From Bradyrhizobium sp. CCGUVB1N3 (GTDB taxonomy: Bacteria; Pseudomonadota; Alphaproteobacteria; Rhizobiales; Xanthobacteraceae): a stretch of DNA of 64,000 bases. A program made the position numbers and the translations under genes. The DNA is taken from contig NZ_JANADR010000001.1 of assembly GCF_024199925.1 (NCBI RefSeq), positions 2,604,001-2,668,000 of the forward strand. Direction: 5' to 3'. Shown piece after piece: positions 28,912 to 37,221 of this stretch. Within the stretch, counting starts at the first letter, position 1. Each line of letters starts with the position of its first letter. The notes beneath the pieces are model-generated. The model worked only from the letters and a program-made list of their open reading frames with translations, was not told where the DNA came from and ran no database searches.

Positions 28912-29785
28912 GGGCCGGCCCCGGATTGGAGATTGGCCTGCGTCCGAAGGCGCGACGGCCGATTTCACCGGCGATGCCGGCGAGACTGAAGGTGAGGAGC
29001 TCGAGCTTGTTCAGATGCACGCGCTCGCGCAGGGGATCGCGCACCTTGAGCAGGCGCACGATGCGGTCGGCATAGGCCTGGATCACCGAGATATCGACGC
29101 CCAGACGGAAGTCCCGCACCTCGGCGGAAAGCAACTTGCTCTCGTTCAGGAGCTCTTCGTTGCGCGCGGCGAGCGCCTGGAGGCAGGCCAGCATCTGCGG
29201 CGGCGAATGATCGCCACCGAGCTGTTCGACCGAGGCGCCGCTTGCGGCCAGCGCATCGCACGGCAGGTAGACGCGGTTGAGCGCGCGATAATCCTTGCCG
29301 CAATCCTGGAGGTGATTGTTGATCTGCAAGGCGGCGCAGAGCGCATCCGAAGCAACCCAGGTCGAGGTCGCCTCGCCGTGCACGTCGAGCATGAAGCGGC
29401 CGACCGGCATCGCCGAGTAGCGGCAATAGTGGATGACCTCGTCCCAGGTCTCGTAGCGCAGCTTCGTCACATCCATGCGGAACGCGATCAGCACGTCCAG
29501 CGCATGGCGTGGCGACATGCCGCGCTCGGCCAACGCACGGCGGAGAATGACGGCCTCGGCCTGCGAGTCGCCCTTGCCGTCGAGCTCGGCCTCGAGCAGG
29601 TCGAGATAGGCGAGCTTCTCCTCAGCCGGCAACGTCGCATGGTCGGCGATGTCGTCGGCCGTGCGGACGAAATTGTAGAAGGCGAGGATCAGCGCGCGGT
29701 GACGCGGATGAATGATCCACGACGCGACGGGAAAATTCTCGTCGCGGTCACCCTTGCCGGATCGCAATTCGCTCGCAGAGGTCAT
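28901..29785 (-). CDS. hpnC: Hydroxysqualene synthase HpnC
   Basis: Squalene/phytoene synthase fold protein, 294 residues, that hydrates presqualene diphosphate to hydroxysqualene. FVRTADDIADHATLP carries the first aspartate motif, while the second is changed (LQDCGKDYRALNRVYLP), as is normal for HpnC. I chose ATG 29785 (MTSASELRSGKG), although no strong ribosome site is visible; the frame is open upstream to 30001. It starts the hpnCDE-shc-hpnG operon. Confidence 0.92.
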   Translation of the reverse strand: MTSASELRSGKGDRDENFPVASWIIHPRHRALILAFYNFVRTADDIADHATLPAEEKLAYLDLLEAELDGKGDSQAEAVILRRALAERGMSPRHALDVLIAFRMDVTKLRYETWDEVIHYCRYSAMPVGRFMLDVHGEATSTWVASDALCAALQINNHLQDCGKDYRALNRVYLPCDALAASGASVEQLGGDHSPPQMLACLQALAARNEELLNESKLLSAEVRDFRLGVDISVIQAYADRIVRLLKVRDPLRERVHLNKLELLTFSLAGIAGEIGRRAFGRRPISNPGPAHDA

Positions 29786-29934
29786 CGGGGACTGGTTAAC
29801 AATCGTCTGAACAGGAAGGCTTTTTTCGGCGCGCCCGGCCGAGCCGTCGCGGCCCCCATATAGGGGAATATGCCCGCAAAACCAACCTGTCTTGCGGGTC
29901 CCCTGCCCCACGATTCGAGACCGCCGCAAAGGCG

Positions 29935-29957
29935 GGCCCGTGAAAGCTTCACGGGCC
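29935..29957. terminator. Terminator-like hairpin after the cysteine-rich protein gene
   Basis: A ten-pair stem (GGCCCGTGAA at 29935-29944 with its complement at 29948-29957) and an AGC loop, ten bases beyond the stop of the minus-strand gene at 29968-30210. No T tract follows, so it may only be a stabilising hairpin ahead of the hpnC promoter. Confidence 0.5.
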
Positions 29958-29967
29958 ACGCGAAAGC

Positions 29968-30210
29968 TTACTGGTTGTGGGTCTTCAGGACCTGATCGCA
30001 AGCCTGCGAGATCTTGGCCCGGTTCTCCTTCAGGCAGGCCAGAATCGTGAAATCGCCCTGATCGATGACCGGACGGCAGAACTTCTGCACATCGCGCGTG
30101 CAGGCCTTCTGCTCTTCGGCCGTGCCGCGCCCCTGCTGGGGCTGCTGGGCGAGCGCCGCGGTCGAAAGGGATGCCGACAGCAGGGTGAGAGCGAGGAGAA
30201 ATTTACGCAT
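29968..30210 (-). CDS. Small secreted cysteine-rich protein
   Basis: 80 residues with a signal peptide (MRKFLLALTLLSASLSTAALA, cut before QQPQQGRG in outline). The mature part has four cysteines in a C-x7-C ... C-x11-C pattern (KACTRDVQKFC, LACLKENRAKISQACDQVL), like the cysteine-rich repeat of Golgi-type GLG1 families seen in many rhizobial secreted proteins. The function is unknown. It lies 182 bases upstream of hpnC on the same strand; a hairpin separates them. Confidence 0.8.
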   Translation of the reverse strand: MRKFLLALTLLSASLSTAALAQQPQQGRGTAEEQKACTRDVQKFCRPVIDQGDFTILACLKENRAKISQACDQVLKTHNQ

Positions 30211-30670
30211 TGTAGTCCTTCATTCTGACGGCAGAATCTCTCCGTTCCCGGACAGCACAGGGCGGACGACCGGAACGGATTGTTCTGATGGCGTTGCCGC
30301 GGAGCGCGCAGCAGTGGAGACAGCACAAGCACTGGTAAATGCGGCCAAATTGGCACCAAATCCACCAGATCGCGCCTTCGCACGGCATTCATTGGCAGAT
30401 GTAAGAGATTGATACTATGAGATTATTTAGGCAGCCGGTGTTTTGCCATGGACCTGTTGCAGACATGCATCGCAAGCCCTTGCGTACGTCATCGAAAAGG
30501 CACAGCTGAAACCCGTGCGGGGAACGTCGAACACGGCCGCAATCGTTCGCCGTCCTGACACCTCGCAAGTCTATGGTTTGAACCTGCAAGCGTATGGGGA
30601 CACTAAACCTTCGATGCGGCGAGACGTTCTATTAGGAGCGAACGTCATTCAGAAAACGGGATATTCGAAC
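30211..30670. other. 460-base intergenic region before the secreted protein gene
   Basis: No convincing gene. An ORF from 30443 is in frame with the downstream secreted protein but lacks family-like sequence and runs before its signal peptide. A GGAAC at 30521 followed by CGTT at 30544 resembles a general-stress (EcfG) promoter but the spacer is 18 bases, one longer than usual. Both flanking genes start away from this gap, so promoters in both directions are expected. Confidence 0.4.
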
Positions 30671-31168
30671 ATGAAATTCTTTGGACGGTCTGGACTGGCG
30701 ATCAAGGCGGCGGGCATTGGCGCCGCGCTGCTCTTCTCGGTTTCGGCGAGCCACGCTCAGTCGTCCGGACCCTTTGCTGGCTTTGACGGCGCCTGGGCGG
30801 GCACCGGAACGGTGTCGTTGTCCGACGGGTCTACCGAGCGCATCCGCTGCAAGGCGGACTACAAGGTCGCGGCCAGCGGTCTCGGCCTGAAGCAGGCGCT
30901 GCACTGCGCCAGCGACAGCTACAAGTTCGACCTCACCAGCGAAGTGACGAGCCAGGGCGACCGCATCTCCGGCAATTGGAGCGAGGCGAGCCGCAACATC
31001 TTCGGCAATTTGCAGGGCACCGCCGGCGGCGGCCAGATCGACGTGTTCGTCGAGGCCAACGGTTTTGCCGCCAATTTGACGCTGCGCACCAACGGCAACA
31101 AGCAGACGGTGCAGATCAGCTCCAAGGGCGAGATCCGCGGCGTCAACATCACCATGGTGAAGAGCTGA
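30671..31168 (+). CDS. Secreted hypothetical protein
   Basis: 165 residues with a signal peptide ending SASHAQSSGP. The mature region is beta-rich (FAGFDGAWAGTGTVSLSDGS, CKADYKVAASG, FDLTSEVTSQGDRISGNW) with two cysteines, suggestive of a lipocalin-like or avidin-like barrel. I do not recognise a named family. I chose ATG 30671, since the signal peptide begins there (MKFFGRSGLAIKA). It ends at a strong terminator. Confidence 0.8.
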   Translation: MKFFGRSGLAIKAAGIGAALLFSVSASHAQSSGPFAGFDGAWAGTGTVSLSDGSTERIRCKADYKVAASGLGLKQALHCASDSYKFDLTSEVTSQGDRISGNWSEASRNIFGNLQGTAGGGQIDVFVEANGFAANLTLRTNGNKQTVQISSKGEIRGVNITMVKS

Positions 31169-31204
31169 CGCGCTTCGCCTTCACTCGATGAGCAGACAAC
31201 ATGG

Positions 31205-31233
31205 CCCCCGGTTCTCGCGAGCCGGGGGTTTTT
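31205..31233 (+). terminator. Intrinsic terminator after the secreted protein gene
   Basis: CCCCCGG with CCGGGGG at the base of a ten-pair stem (one T-G pair) and a TCGC loop, followed by five T (31229-31233). The next gene begins seven bases later, so it cannot be read through efficiently without relief of termination. Confidence 0.85.
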
Positions 31234-31239
31234 CATGAC

Positions 31240-32073
31240 ATGGACCCTGTTCGCAGAACCCTGCTCAAGGCCGTCGGCCTTCTCGCCCCGCATGCGGCAT
31301 GGGCAGGTGACGCGCCGGTGACAGAGATGCAAAAGCCCGCCGTCAAGCCGCGTCACGTGCTTTGCTTTCTCGGCAAGGACGAAAGCCTGCTGCATCCGCC
31401 GAAGGACGTCGTCAAGACGATCGAGGATTTCGGCTTCGAGATCGACCGCACCTATTCGCAAGCAAAGCCCGACCCGCACATGCCGCGGTCGTTCTCGGTG
31501 TGCTGGGATCGCGTATTTCCGCTAGCGTGGTCGGCAGCAGACGAGCAGGCCGTGGTCAACCACAAGTCGGTGCTCTACGTGCTGAGTCCTCGGATGGATC
31601 AGCAGAAGACGGTTCCGTATTCGGCGGCGGCCCTGCGCATCGTCGAGGCGATGATCAAAGCGGGCGCAACGGCCGTGAAAGGCGAGAGCGCGGGGGTCGC
31701 GCATGGCCTCGAACGTTGGCGAGACCTGGCTGATCAGGCACGCAAGGGCGCAACAACCGGACAGGGTCTTGCCGTGACTCTCGCTTTGGCCAAAGCGTGC
31801 CGTCTCGCCTTTGCCAAGCGCCCGCTCGGTGGCGAGCGCTACAACGAAAGCGTCGGCTATCACCTCGTCGGCCTGCCCGAGGTCTACGTTGCAAGATCCC
31901 GCGGTAGCGATCAGGACGCAGTGAACCTCATGGAAGAGATCGCCAACGAGATGGCCGAGCGCGGCCTCGAGGCGACGCTCAAGGCGCGCAAGCTCACGCT
32001 CTCACACGAGACGCAGTACCGCGAGGACGACTTCAAGTTCAATCCGTACGGGATCGTCCGTATCGAGGCGTGA
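31240..32073 (+). CDS. Hypothetical protein, possible Tat signal
   Basis: 277 residues. The N-terminus MDPVRRTLLKAVGLLAPHA has a twin-arginine-like motif and ends AWAGDAP, so export is possible. The body (CFLGKDESLLHPPKDVV, RTYSQAKPDPHMPRSFSVCW, GESAGVAHGLERWRDLADQA) belongs to no family I can name. An ATG at 31327 would give a 248-residue cytosolic form. The start sits directly after the preceding terminator, which is odd for an independent promoter. Confidence 0.65.
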   Translation: MDPVRRTLLKAVGLLAPHAAWAGDAPVTEMQKPAVKPRHVLCFLGKDESLLHPPKDVVKTIEDFGFEIDRTYSQAKPDPHMPRSFSVCWDRVFPLAWSAADEQAVVNHKSVLYVLSPRMDQQKTVPYSAAALRIVEAMIKAGATAVKGESAGVAHGLERWRDLADQARKGATTGQGLAVTLALAKACRLAFAKRPLGGERYNESVGYHLVGLPEVYVARSRGSDQDAVNLMEEIANEMAERGLEATLKARKLTLSHETQYREDDFKFNPYGIVRIEA

Positions 32074-32100
32074 GCGAGGCGCGGCGCGAGCCGCTCTCGC

Positions 32101-34467
32101 TCAGATCGCCCGCTTGTCAGCCCCTTGCAGCTTCCCGTGCAGGTTGATCAGCCACATCGCCGTCGGGCGCAGGATGAAGAGGTCGGCAACCAGCGCTGCG
32201 ACCATCGAGAAGGCGCTGAGCCAGCCGAATAGCCTGAGCGACGGCAGGTCGGAGAACACGGTCACGACGAGGCCGCAGGCGAGCACCACCGTGGTCAGGA
32301 TCAGCGCGGGGCCGACCAGCACGGTAGCGCGCTCGACCGCGAGCGCCGAGGAGACGCCCGGCTTGCTCTCCAGCCTGAGGCGATTGAGGAAGTGGATGGT
32401 CGCGGAGAGGCCGAGGCCGAACGAGACGGTGAGCGCCACGACGCTGGCGAATTGCAGCCCCTCACCCATCGCCCACAGCACCGTTCCCGACATCACCACC
32501 GGGAAAATGCCCGGCAGGATGCAGGCGAACATCACCACCCAGGAGCGGAAGGCGAGGCCAATGAAGATCGCGACCAGCGCGAACTCGACCGTAAGGCCGC
32601 GGTTCAGCTTCTCGATCATGCTGGCCGAGTTGCGCGCGGCAATCGCCGCAAGGCCGGTCACCGCGACCTCGTAGCCGGGATGTTTCTGGCGTACCGCGTC
32701 GAGCTCGCTGTCGAGCTTGTCGACGATAGGCAGGAGCTGGCTGGAATCCTTGTCCGGCACGCGGCCTGCGACCACGACCGCGTCCTGTTCGGCGTCGATG
32801 AACCGTCGCACCAGATGCTCGGGGATGACGTTCACGTATTCCTTCAGGGTCGCGACATCCGCGCTGCCGGCCTTTTCCGCCAGCCACCTGCGCAGCGTCT
32901 CCAGCGACCAGACGTTGCCGACGCCGGCCGCCTTCTCCACGGTCGCGTGCACGTCCGCGATCGTTTGCAGGGTCTCCGGCGAATAGAGCGTCTCCCCCTT
33001 GGGGAGCGTGATCAGGACGTTGACGGGATTGGCGCCGGTCAGCTTGGCGTCGAGCCGGTTGCTGGCGGCGACCGCCTGGCGCTTGTCCGGCACCTGGTCG
33101 GCAAGGCGGTAGCGCGGCTGGAGGTTGGCGTAGATGACGCCGAGGCTCGCCACGAACAGCAGCGCGATCAGGCTGAACAGACCGGGCCGACCCACCATGC
33201 GCACCGCGATCCAGTAGCAGAAATTGCGCAGCGCCTGCACACCGGCATCCGCGCTCTGGAACTTGACCGCAAAGACCTTCTCGTTGCGCACGAACAGGAC
33301 GCCGAACACCGGCACCAGCGACAACACCGTAACCAGCGCGATGATGGTGGCGGCGAGCCCTGCCTCGCCGAACTTGCGAATCAGGTCGGAGTCGGAGAAT
33401 TGCAGCGCGATGAAGGAGATGCCGGCGGTGCCGTGCGTCAGCACGCAGGCAGGTCCCACCACCAGCACCGCGTTCTTGAACGCGGTGAACTTGTCCTGGC
33501 CCGCGATCAGCCGGTCTCGCGCGGCGAAGGTGAGCTGCATCGAGTCCGAGAAGCTGATGACCATGATGAGCGGCGTCATCACGTTCAGGAACATGTTGAG
33601 ATTGAAATTGGCCCAGCCGAGCGCGCCGAGCGCCAGCAGGATCGCGATCATCGGCGGGAACGCCGCCACCACCATGAAGGAGATCTTGCGGAAGAAGATG
33701 ATGGCAATGATGCAGCCGGCGAGAATGCCGAGGATGTTGTAGGTCAGGCCGTCGCGCTCGACCGCATTGCGGATCTCGAGCTGCATCACCGGCACGCCGG
33801 AGAGCTGCACACTGAGCCCGGTGTCGCCGAGATCCTCCTTCATCAGCGCGCGGATGTCGCCGACGACCTTGCCGAGCTTGCTGGAGGCGACCACCTCCGG
33901 GTCCAGCGAGAGCACGACCAGTGCGAGCGTGCCGTCCTCCGACAACAGCTTGCCGCGGATGATCTCGTTCGTTTTGACGGTTTCGATGAACTTGTCGTAG
34001 GCGGCGCCCTCGGGCAATTCAGCCGGGAACAGCGCAGCCGGCAGCTTGCCAGGCGCCGGCGCCTGGCGGGCGGAGAACAGCGAGACGAGGCCGCGCGTGC
34101 CTTCGACGAGCTGCATGTCGGTGATGAAGTCGCGCAGCTTCATCAAGTTGTTGCGCGCCAGCAGGGTCTTGCCTTCGATCACGACGAGGACGTCGAACTC
34201 CTCAGCCGGGAACTTCTTCGTCACCTCTTCATACTGATGGAATTCCTTGCTGTTGGAGCGGAACAGCTGCGACAGCGAATCGTCGATCTTGATCCGCTCG
34301 ATGCCGAAGACGGCACCGACGATCAGCGCGATCAGGATGAGGCAGGAGAGGATCGGCGCGCGGACGGCGACCAGTCCGATGCGTTCGAGTCCAAAAGCGA
34401 TGGAGGACGAAGGTCCCTGCTCGACCTTGTCGACATGAACCTCACTCTCGCTGTGCTTTTCGAGCAT
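32101..34467 (-). CDS. MMPL/RND family transporter
   Basis: 788-residue inner-membrane exporter of the RND/MMPL group that includes HpnN. Two homologous halves are seen, each with one helix (APILSCLILIALIVGAVFG near 39; FSLIALLFVASLGVIYAN near 435), a periplasmic loop of about 180 residues and a helix bundle (NILGILAGCIIAIIFFRK; VEFALVAIFIGLAFRSWVVM). ISFSDSMQLTFAARDRL corresponds to the conserved membrane aspartate site. The substrate is not predictable; location between two blocks of hopanoid genes makes lipid export plausible (inference). Confidence 0.88.
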   Translation of the reverse strand: MLEKHSESEVHVDKVEQGPSSSIAFGLERIGLVAVRAPILSCLILIALIVGAVFGIERIKIDDSLSQLFRSNSKEFHQYEEVTKKFPAEEFDVLVVIEGKTLLARNNLMKLRDFITDMQLVEGTRGLVSLFSARQAPAPGKLPAALFPAELPEGAAYDKFIETVKTNEIIRGKLLSEDGTLALVVLSLDPEVVASSKLGKVVGDIRALMKEDLGDTGLSVQLSGVPVMQLEIRNAVERDGLTYNILGILAGCIIAIIFFRKISFMVVAAFPPMIAILLALGALGWANFNLNMFLNVMTPLIMVISFSDSMQLTFAARDRLIAGQDKFTAFKNAVLVVGPACVLTHGTAGISFIALQFSDSDLIRKFGEAGLAATIIALVTVLSLVPVFGVLFVRNEKVFAVKFQSADAGVQALRNFCYWIAVRMVGRPGLFSLIALLFVASLGVIYANLQPRYRLADQVPDKRQAVAASNRLDAKLTGANPVNVLITLPKGETLYSPETLQTIADVHATVEKAAGVGNVWSLETLRRWLAEKAGSADVATLKEYVNVIPEHLVRRFIDAEQDAVVVAGRVPDKDSSQLLPIVDKLDSELDAVRQKHPGYEVAVTGLAAIAARNSASMIEKLNRGLTVEFALVAIFIGLAFRSWVVMFACILPGIFPVVMSGTVLWAMGEGLQFASVVALTVSFGLGLSATIHFLNRLRLESKPGVSSALAVERATVLVGPALILTTVVLACGLVVTVFSDLPSLRLFGWLSAFSMVAALVADLFILRPTAMWLINLHGKLQGADKRAI

Positions 34468-34671
34468 GCCTTGTCCAGTTCCTAAATCGGCTCAGTTGAT
34501 GAGCTTATGCGCCCCGCATATCGGCTTGAAAACGCCATACAGATGGGAGGCTTGCCCTTTGAAAATGCGCGGGAAATTGCCGCGAGGGTTTAGCAGGTCG
34601 GCACGCCCCCTCGCAAGCACGCGCTGGGCAACAAAATCGATCAAGATACGGCAATTTCGGCCCTTGATGGC

Positions 34672-35454
34672 TCATTCCGGCAGCGCTGCGCCGATTCGCG
34701 CCGGGGAATCGCCGCTCTCGTCCTTCAGCGCCACACCGGTGACGCCCCGCGACAAGCTGGCCCGGACCAGCCAGGCGATCTTGAAGGCCGCCTCGCCATA
34801 GCTGAGCCCAGCCCGATGGATGTTGGAGACGCAGTTTCGCTCGGCATCGGTACGGCCGGGTCTTGGCGCAAAGGTCAGGTAAGCCCCGAGGCTGTCCGGG
34901 GTCGACAGTCCCGGCCGCTCGCCGATCAGCGTCACGACCATGCCCGCCCCCAGGATGGCGCCGATCTCGTCGCCCAAAGCAACACGGGCGCCTGAGGCGA
35001 CAACGATATGGCCGATTGCGACAGGCGCCGGTTCGGCAAGGCGCTTCAGCAGCGCGCGCAGCAACCCGACCGCATGCGCATGCACCGCCGTCGGCGACAA
35101 TCCGTCGCCAATGACGATCGCAACCCGGCCGGGGTCCGCGGCGCACGCCGCCAGATGCTCGGCGCAAGCCGGCTCGAGCTGGCGTCCAAGGTCCGGCCGC
35201 CGCAGATAGGCGCCGCGATCGGCGGCGCGGCTCCTCGTCGCAATGACCGGAACACCGAACTCGCCAAGCCCGGCGATCATCCGCTCGGAATCGAAGACGG
35301 CATGCACGGCGTCGCGGGCGCGCGCGTGATCGAGCGTGAAGTCGAGCAGCGGCTTGGTCGGCAGACTCGCCCCGCTGCGCCCGAGCGCGACGCGCGCCGG
35401 TGTCAGCGTCCGCAGGTCCAGGGTCGGGCGACTCGGGTCGGGTGGGCTAGACAT
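34672..35454 (-). CDS. eutC: Ethanolamine ammonia-lyase small subunit EutC
   Basis: 260 residues. Together with EutB forms the adenosylcobalamin-dependent enzyme that splits ethanolamine into acetaldehyde and ammonia. Motifs [49 protein letters not shown] and [13 protein letters not shown] are typical of EutC. It starts six bases after the hpnP stop. Unusually its partner eutB lies upstream of hpnP rather than beside it. Confidence 0.95.
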   Translation of the reverse strand: MSSPPDPSRPTLDLRTLTPARVALGRSGASLPTKPLLDFTLDHARARDAVHAVFDSERMIAGLGEFGVPVIATRSRAADRGAYLRRPDLGRQLEPACAEHLAACAADPGRVAIVIGDGLSPTAVHAHAVGLLRALLKRLAEPAPVAIGHIVVASGARVALGDEIGAILGAGMVVTLIGERPGLSTPDSLGAYLTFAPRPGRTDAERNCVSNIHRAGLSYGEAAFKIAWLVRASLSRGVTGVALKDESGDSPARIGAALPE

Positions 35455-35460
35455 GTCGCA

Positions 35461-37047
35461 TCATTCGGCGGGAACGGACGCCTCGCGCAGCCGCAGCGAG
35501 TAGTTCGACGCGTTCTGCTGGCCGCTCGATGCCGCGCGCGCGAAGGTGATGAGATGATGTGCGATCATGGCGCAGCCGATCAGGCCTTCGAGATCGCCAC
35601 GCCTGATCCGGCCCAGCGCGAACTTCCAGAACACACGTCTATAGTCGCCGAGCACGCCGACCTTCCAGAAGATGTTGCGCAGCATGACGAGACCGCGCCT
35701 GATGTTGGGCCAGGTCTTCATCTCCGCAGGCACCGGCACCTTGAGACGGTTGGCATAGGTGTAGTCGCACTGGTGCTGATAGCGCGCATAGACCTTCTCG
35801 GGCGCGTAGGCCCGCTCCATGCAGAATTTCCAGGACGCCACGACATCGTCATAGGGCAAGAGGAAGTTGACGTTGGAATCGCGGCCTTCGTCGTTGATCA
35901 AACGGCCCTCGCGCGCGAGCCGGTCCCACAGCGGCGTCTTCGGCAGCGCCTGGAGCAAATTGATGGTGAGCAGCGGGATGCGGGATTCCTCGACGAAGGA
36001 AAGCAGTGCATCCGACGTGTTCGGCTTGTCGGTGTCGAGCCCCATGATGATGCCCGAGACGACCTCCATGCCATAGGAGTTGATGGTGCGCACGCCCTCC
36101 AGGATCGGGACCATCATGTTGTGGTCCTTCTGCATCGCATGCAGCGCGTCGGGATCGGGCGTCTCGATGCCGCAGAAGATGGTGATGAAATAGGCCTCGC
36201 GCATCTTCTCGAGGATCTCGGGGCGCTTGGCGATGTTGAGCGTTGCCTCGCAGGCAAGCCGCATCACATAGCCGGTCTTTTTCTGCCACTCGATCAGATG
36301 CGGCAACAGGTCCATCGCCGCCTTGCGGTTGCCGATGAAATTGTCGTCGACGAAATAGACCGTGTCGGTCATGCCGCATTCCCGCAGGCGGTCGAGCTCG
36401 GCGATGATCTGCTGCGGCGACTTGATGCGCGGGTTGCGGCCGTAGAGGCCGGGGATGTCGCAGAACTCGCACTGATAGGGACAGCCGCTGGAATACTGGA
36501 TGCTGCCGAGGAAATACTTCTTCACCTCCGCAAGCTCGTAGGCGGGGATCGGAAACTCCGTCATCGGGACGCGGTCGTTGGTCGTCAGCACCACCTGCTG
36601 CGCCGGGCGCGCGGTGTCGCGCGATAACATCGCGATCAGCTCATTGGTGGCGTCACCGAGTTCGCCGACATGGAGATAGTCGAAGGACGGATAGTAATCC
36701 GGGCAGGCGCTGACCGAGGGGCCGCCGAGCGCGACCGGCAGATCGTGCTCATGGGCGCGGCGGCAGATGTCGTTCATCTGCTGGCGCTGGATGTGCATGC
36801 CGCTGACGAAGACCGCCTCCGCCCAGTCGAACTCCTCCTTCGTCGTCGGACGGAGGTTCTCGTCGACGAACTTCACCTGCCATTCCCTGGGCAGATAGGC
36901 GGAGATCAGGAGCAGCCCCTGCGGCGGCATGAAGGCCTTGACGCCGTCGGTCAGGGGATAGGCGTGCTCGAAGGTGCCGAAAGACGATGTGTAACGCGGA
37001 AAGACGCAGAGAATGTGCCGGACCGTTCCGTTGCTTTCAGCGCGCAT
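35461..37047 (-). CDS. hpnP: Hopanoid C-2 methylase HpnP (B12-binding radical SAM)
   Basis: 528 residues; adds a methyl group to C-2 of hopanoids. An N-terminal cobalamin-binding region (about 10-140, with GGPSVSACPDYYPSFDY) precedes the radical SAM motif CPYQCEFC (Cys189, Cys193, Cys196). VYFVDDNFIGNRKAAMDLL is the expected second strand, and a C-terminal DUF4070-like region follows. Many B12-radical SAM proteins look similar; the hopanoid genes nearby and the CEFCDIPGLYGRNPR stretch make HpnP the best call. GGGGGAAG precedes the ATG. Confidence 0.87.
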   Translation of the reverse strand: MRAESNGTVRHILCVFPRYTSSFGTFEHAYPLTDGVKAFMPPQGLLLISAYLPREWQVKFVDENLRPTTKEEFDWAEAVFVSGMHIQRQQMNDICRRAHEHDLPVALGGPSVSACPDYYPSFDYLHVGELGDATNELIAMLSRDTARPAQQVVLTTNDRVPMTEFPIPAYELAEVKKYFLGSIQYSSGCPYQCEFCDIPGLYGRNPRIKSPQQIIAELDRLRECGMTDTVYFVDDNFIGNRKAAMDLLPHLIEWQKKTGYVMRLACEATLNIAKRPEILEKMREAYFITIFCGIETPDPDALHAMQKDHNMMVPILEGVRTINSYGMEVVSGIIMGLDTDKPNTSDALLSFVEESRIPLLTINLLQALPKTPLWDRLAREGRLINDEGRDSNVNFLLPYDDVVASWKFCMERAYAPEKVYARYQHQCDYTYANRLKVPVPAEMKTWPNIRRGLVMLRNIFWKVGVLGDYRRVFWKFALGRIRRGDLEGLIGCAMIAHHLITFARAASSGQQNASNYSLRLREASVPAE

Positions 37048-37102
37048 CGAACTTCCCCCAACGACTTCCTACAAACCGTGCAGAATAGACATCAAGACAC
37101 AT

Positions 37103-37127
37103 AACGTAACGCTGGGCCCGAATTTCC
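37103..37127 (-). promoter_or_regulatory. Possible EcfG (general stress) promoter for hpnP
   Basis: On the minus strand GGAAA (37127-37123), a 16-base spacer and CGTT (37106-37103). The EcfG consensus is GGAAC-N16/17-CGTT, so the match is exact except for one base. It is 56 bases upstream of the hpnP ATG. Stress (EcfG) control of hpnP is known in Rhodopseudomonas palustris, which supports the reading. Confidence 0.55.
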
Positions 37128-37221
37128 TCAATATTGTGGCATGGGCCTAATTCATGAGACGCAGCAATGGTTTCCCCGGTTCACGCTGATTGTCGGGGAT
37201 TATTCGAAATTCCCCCCGGCT

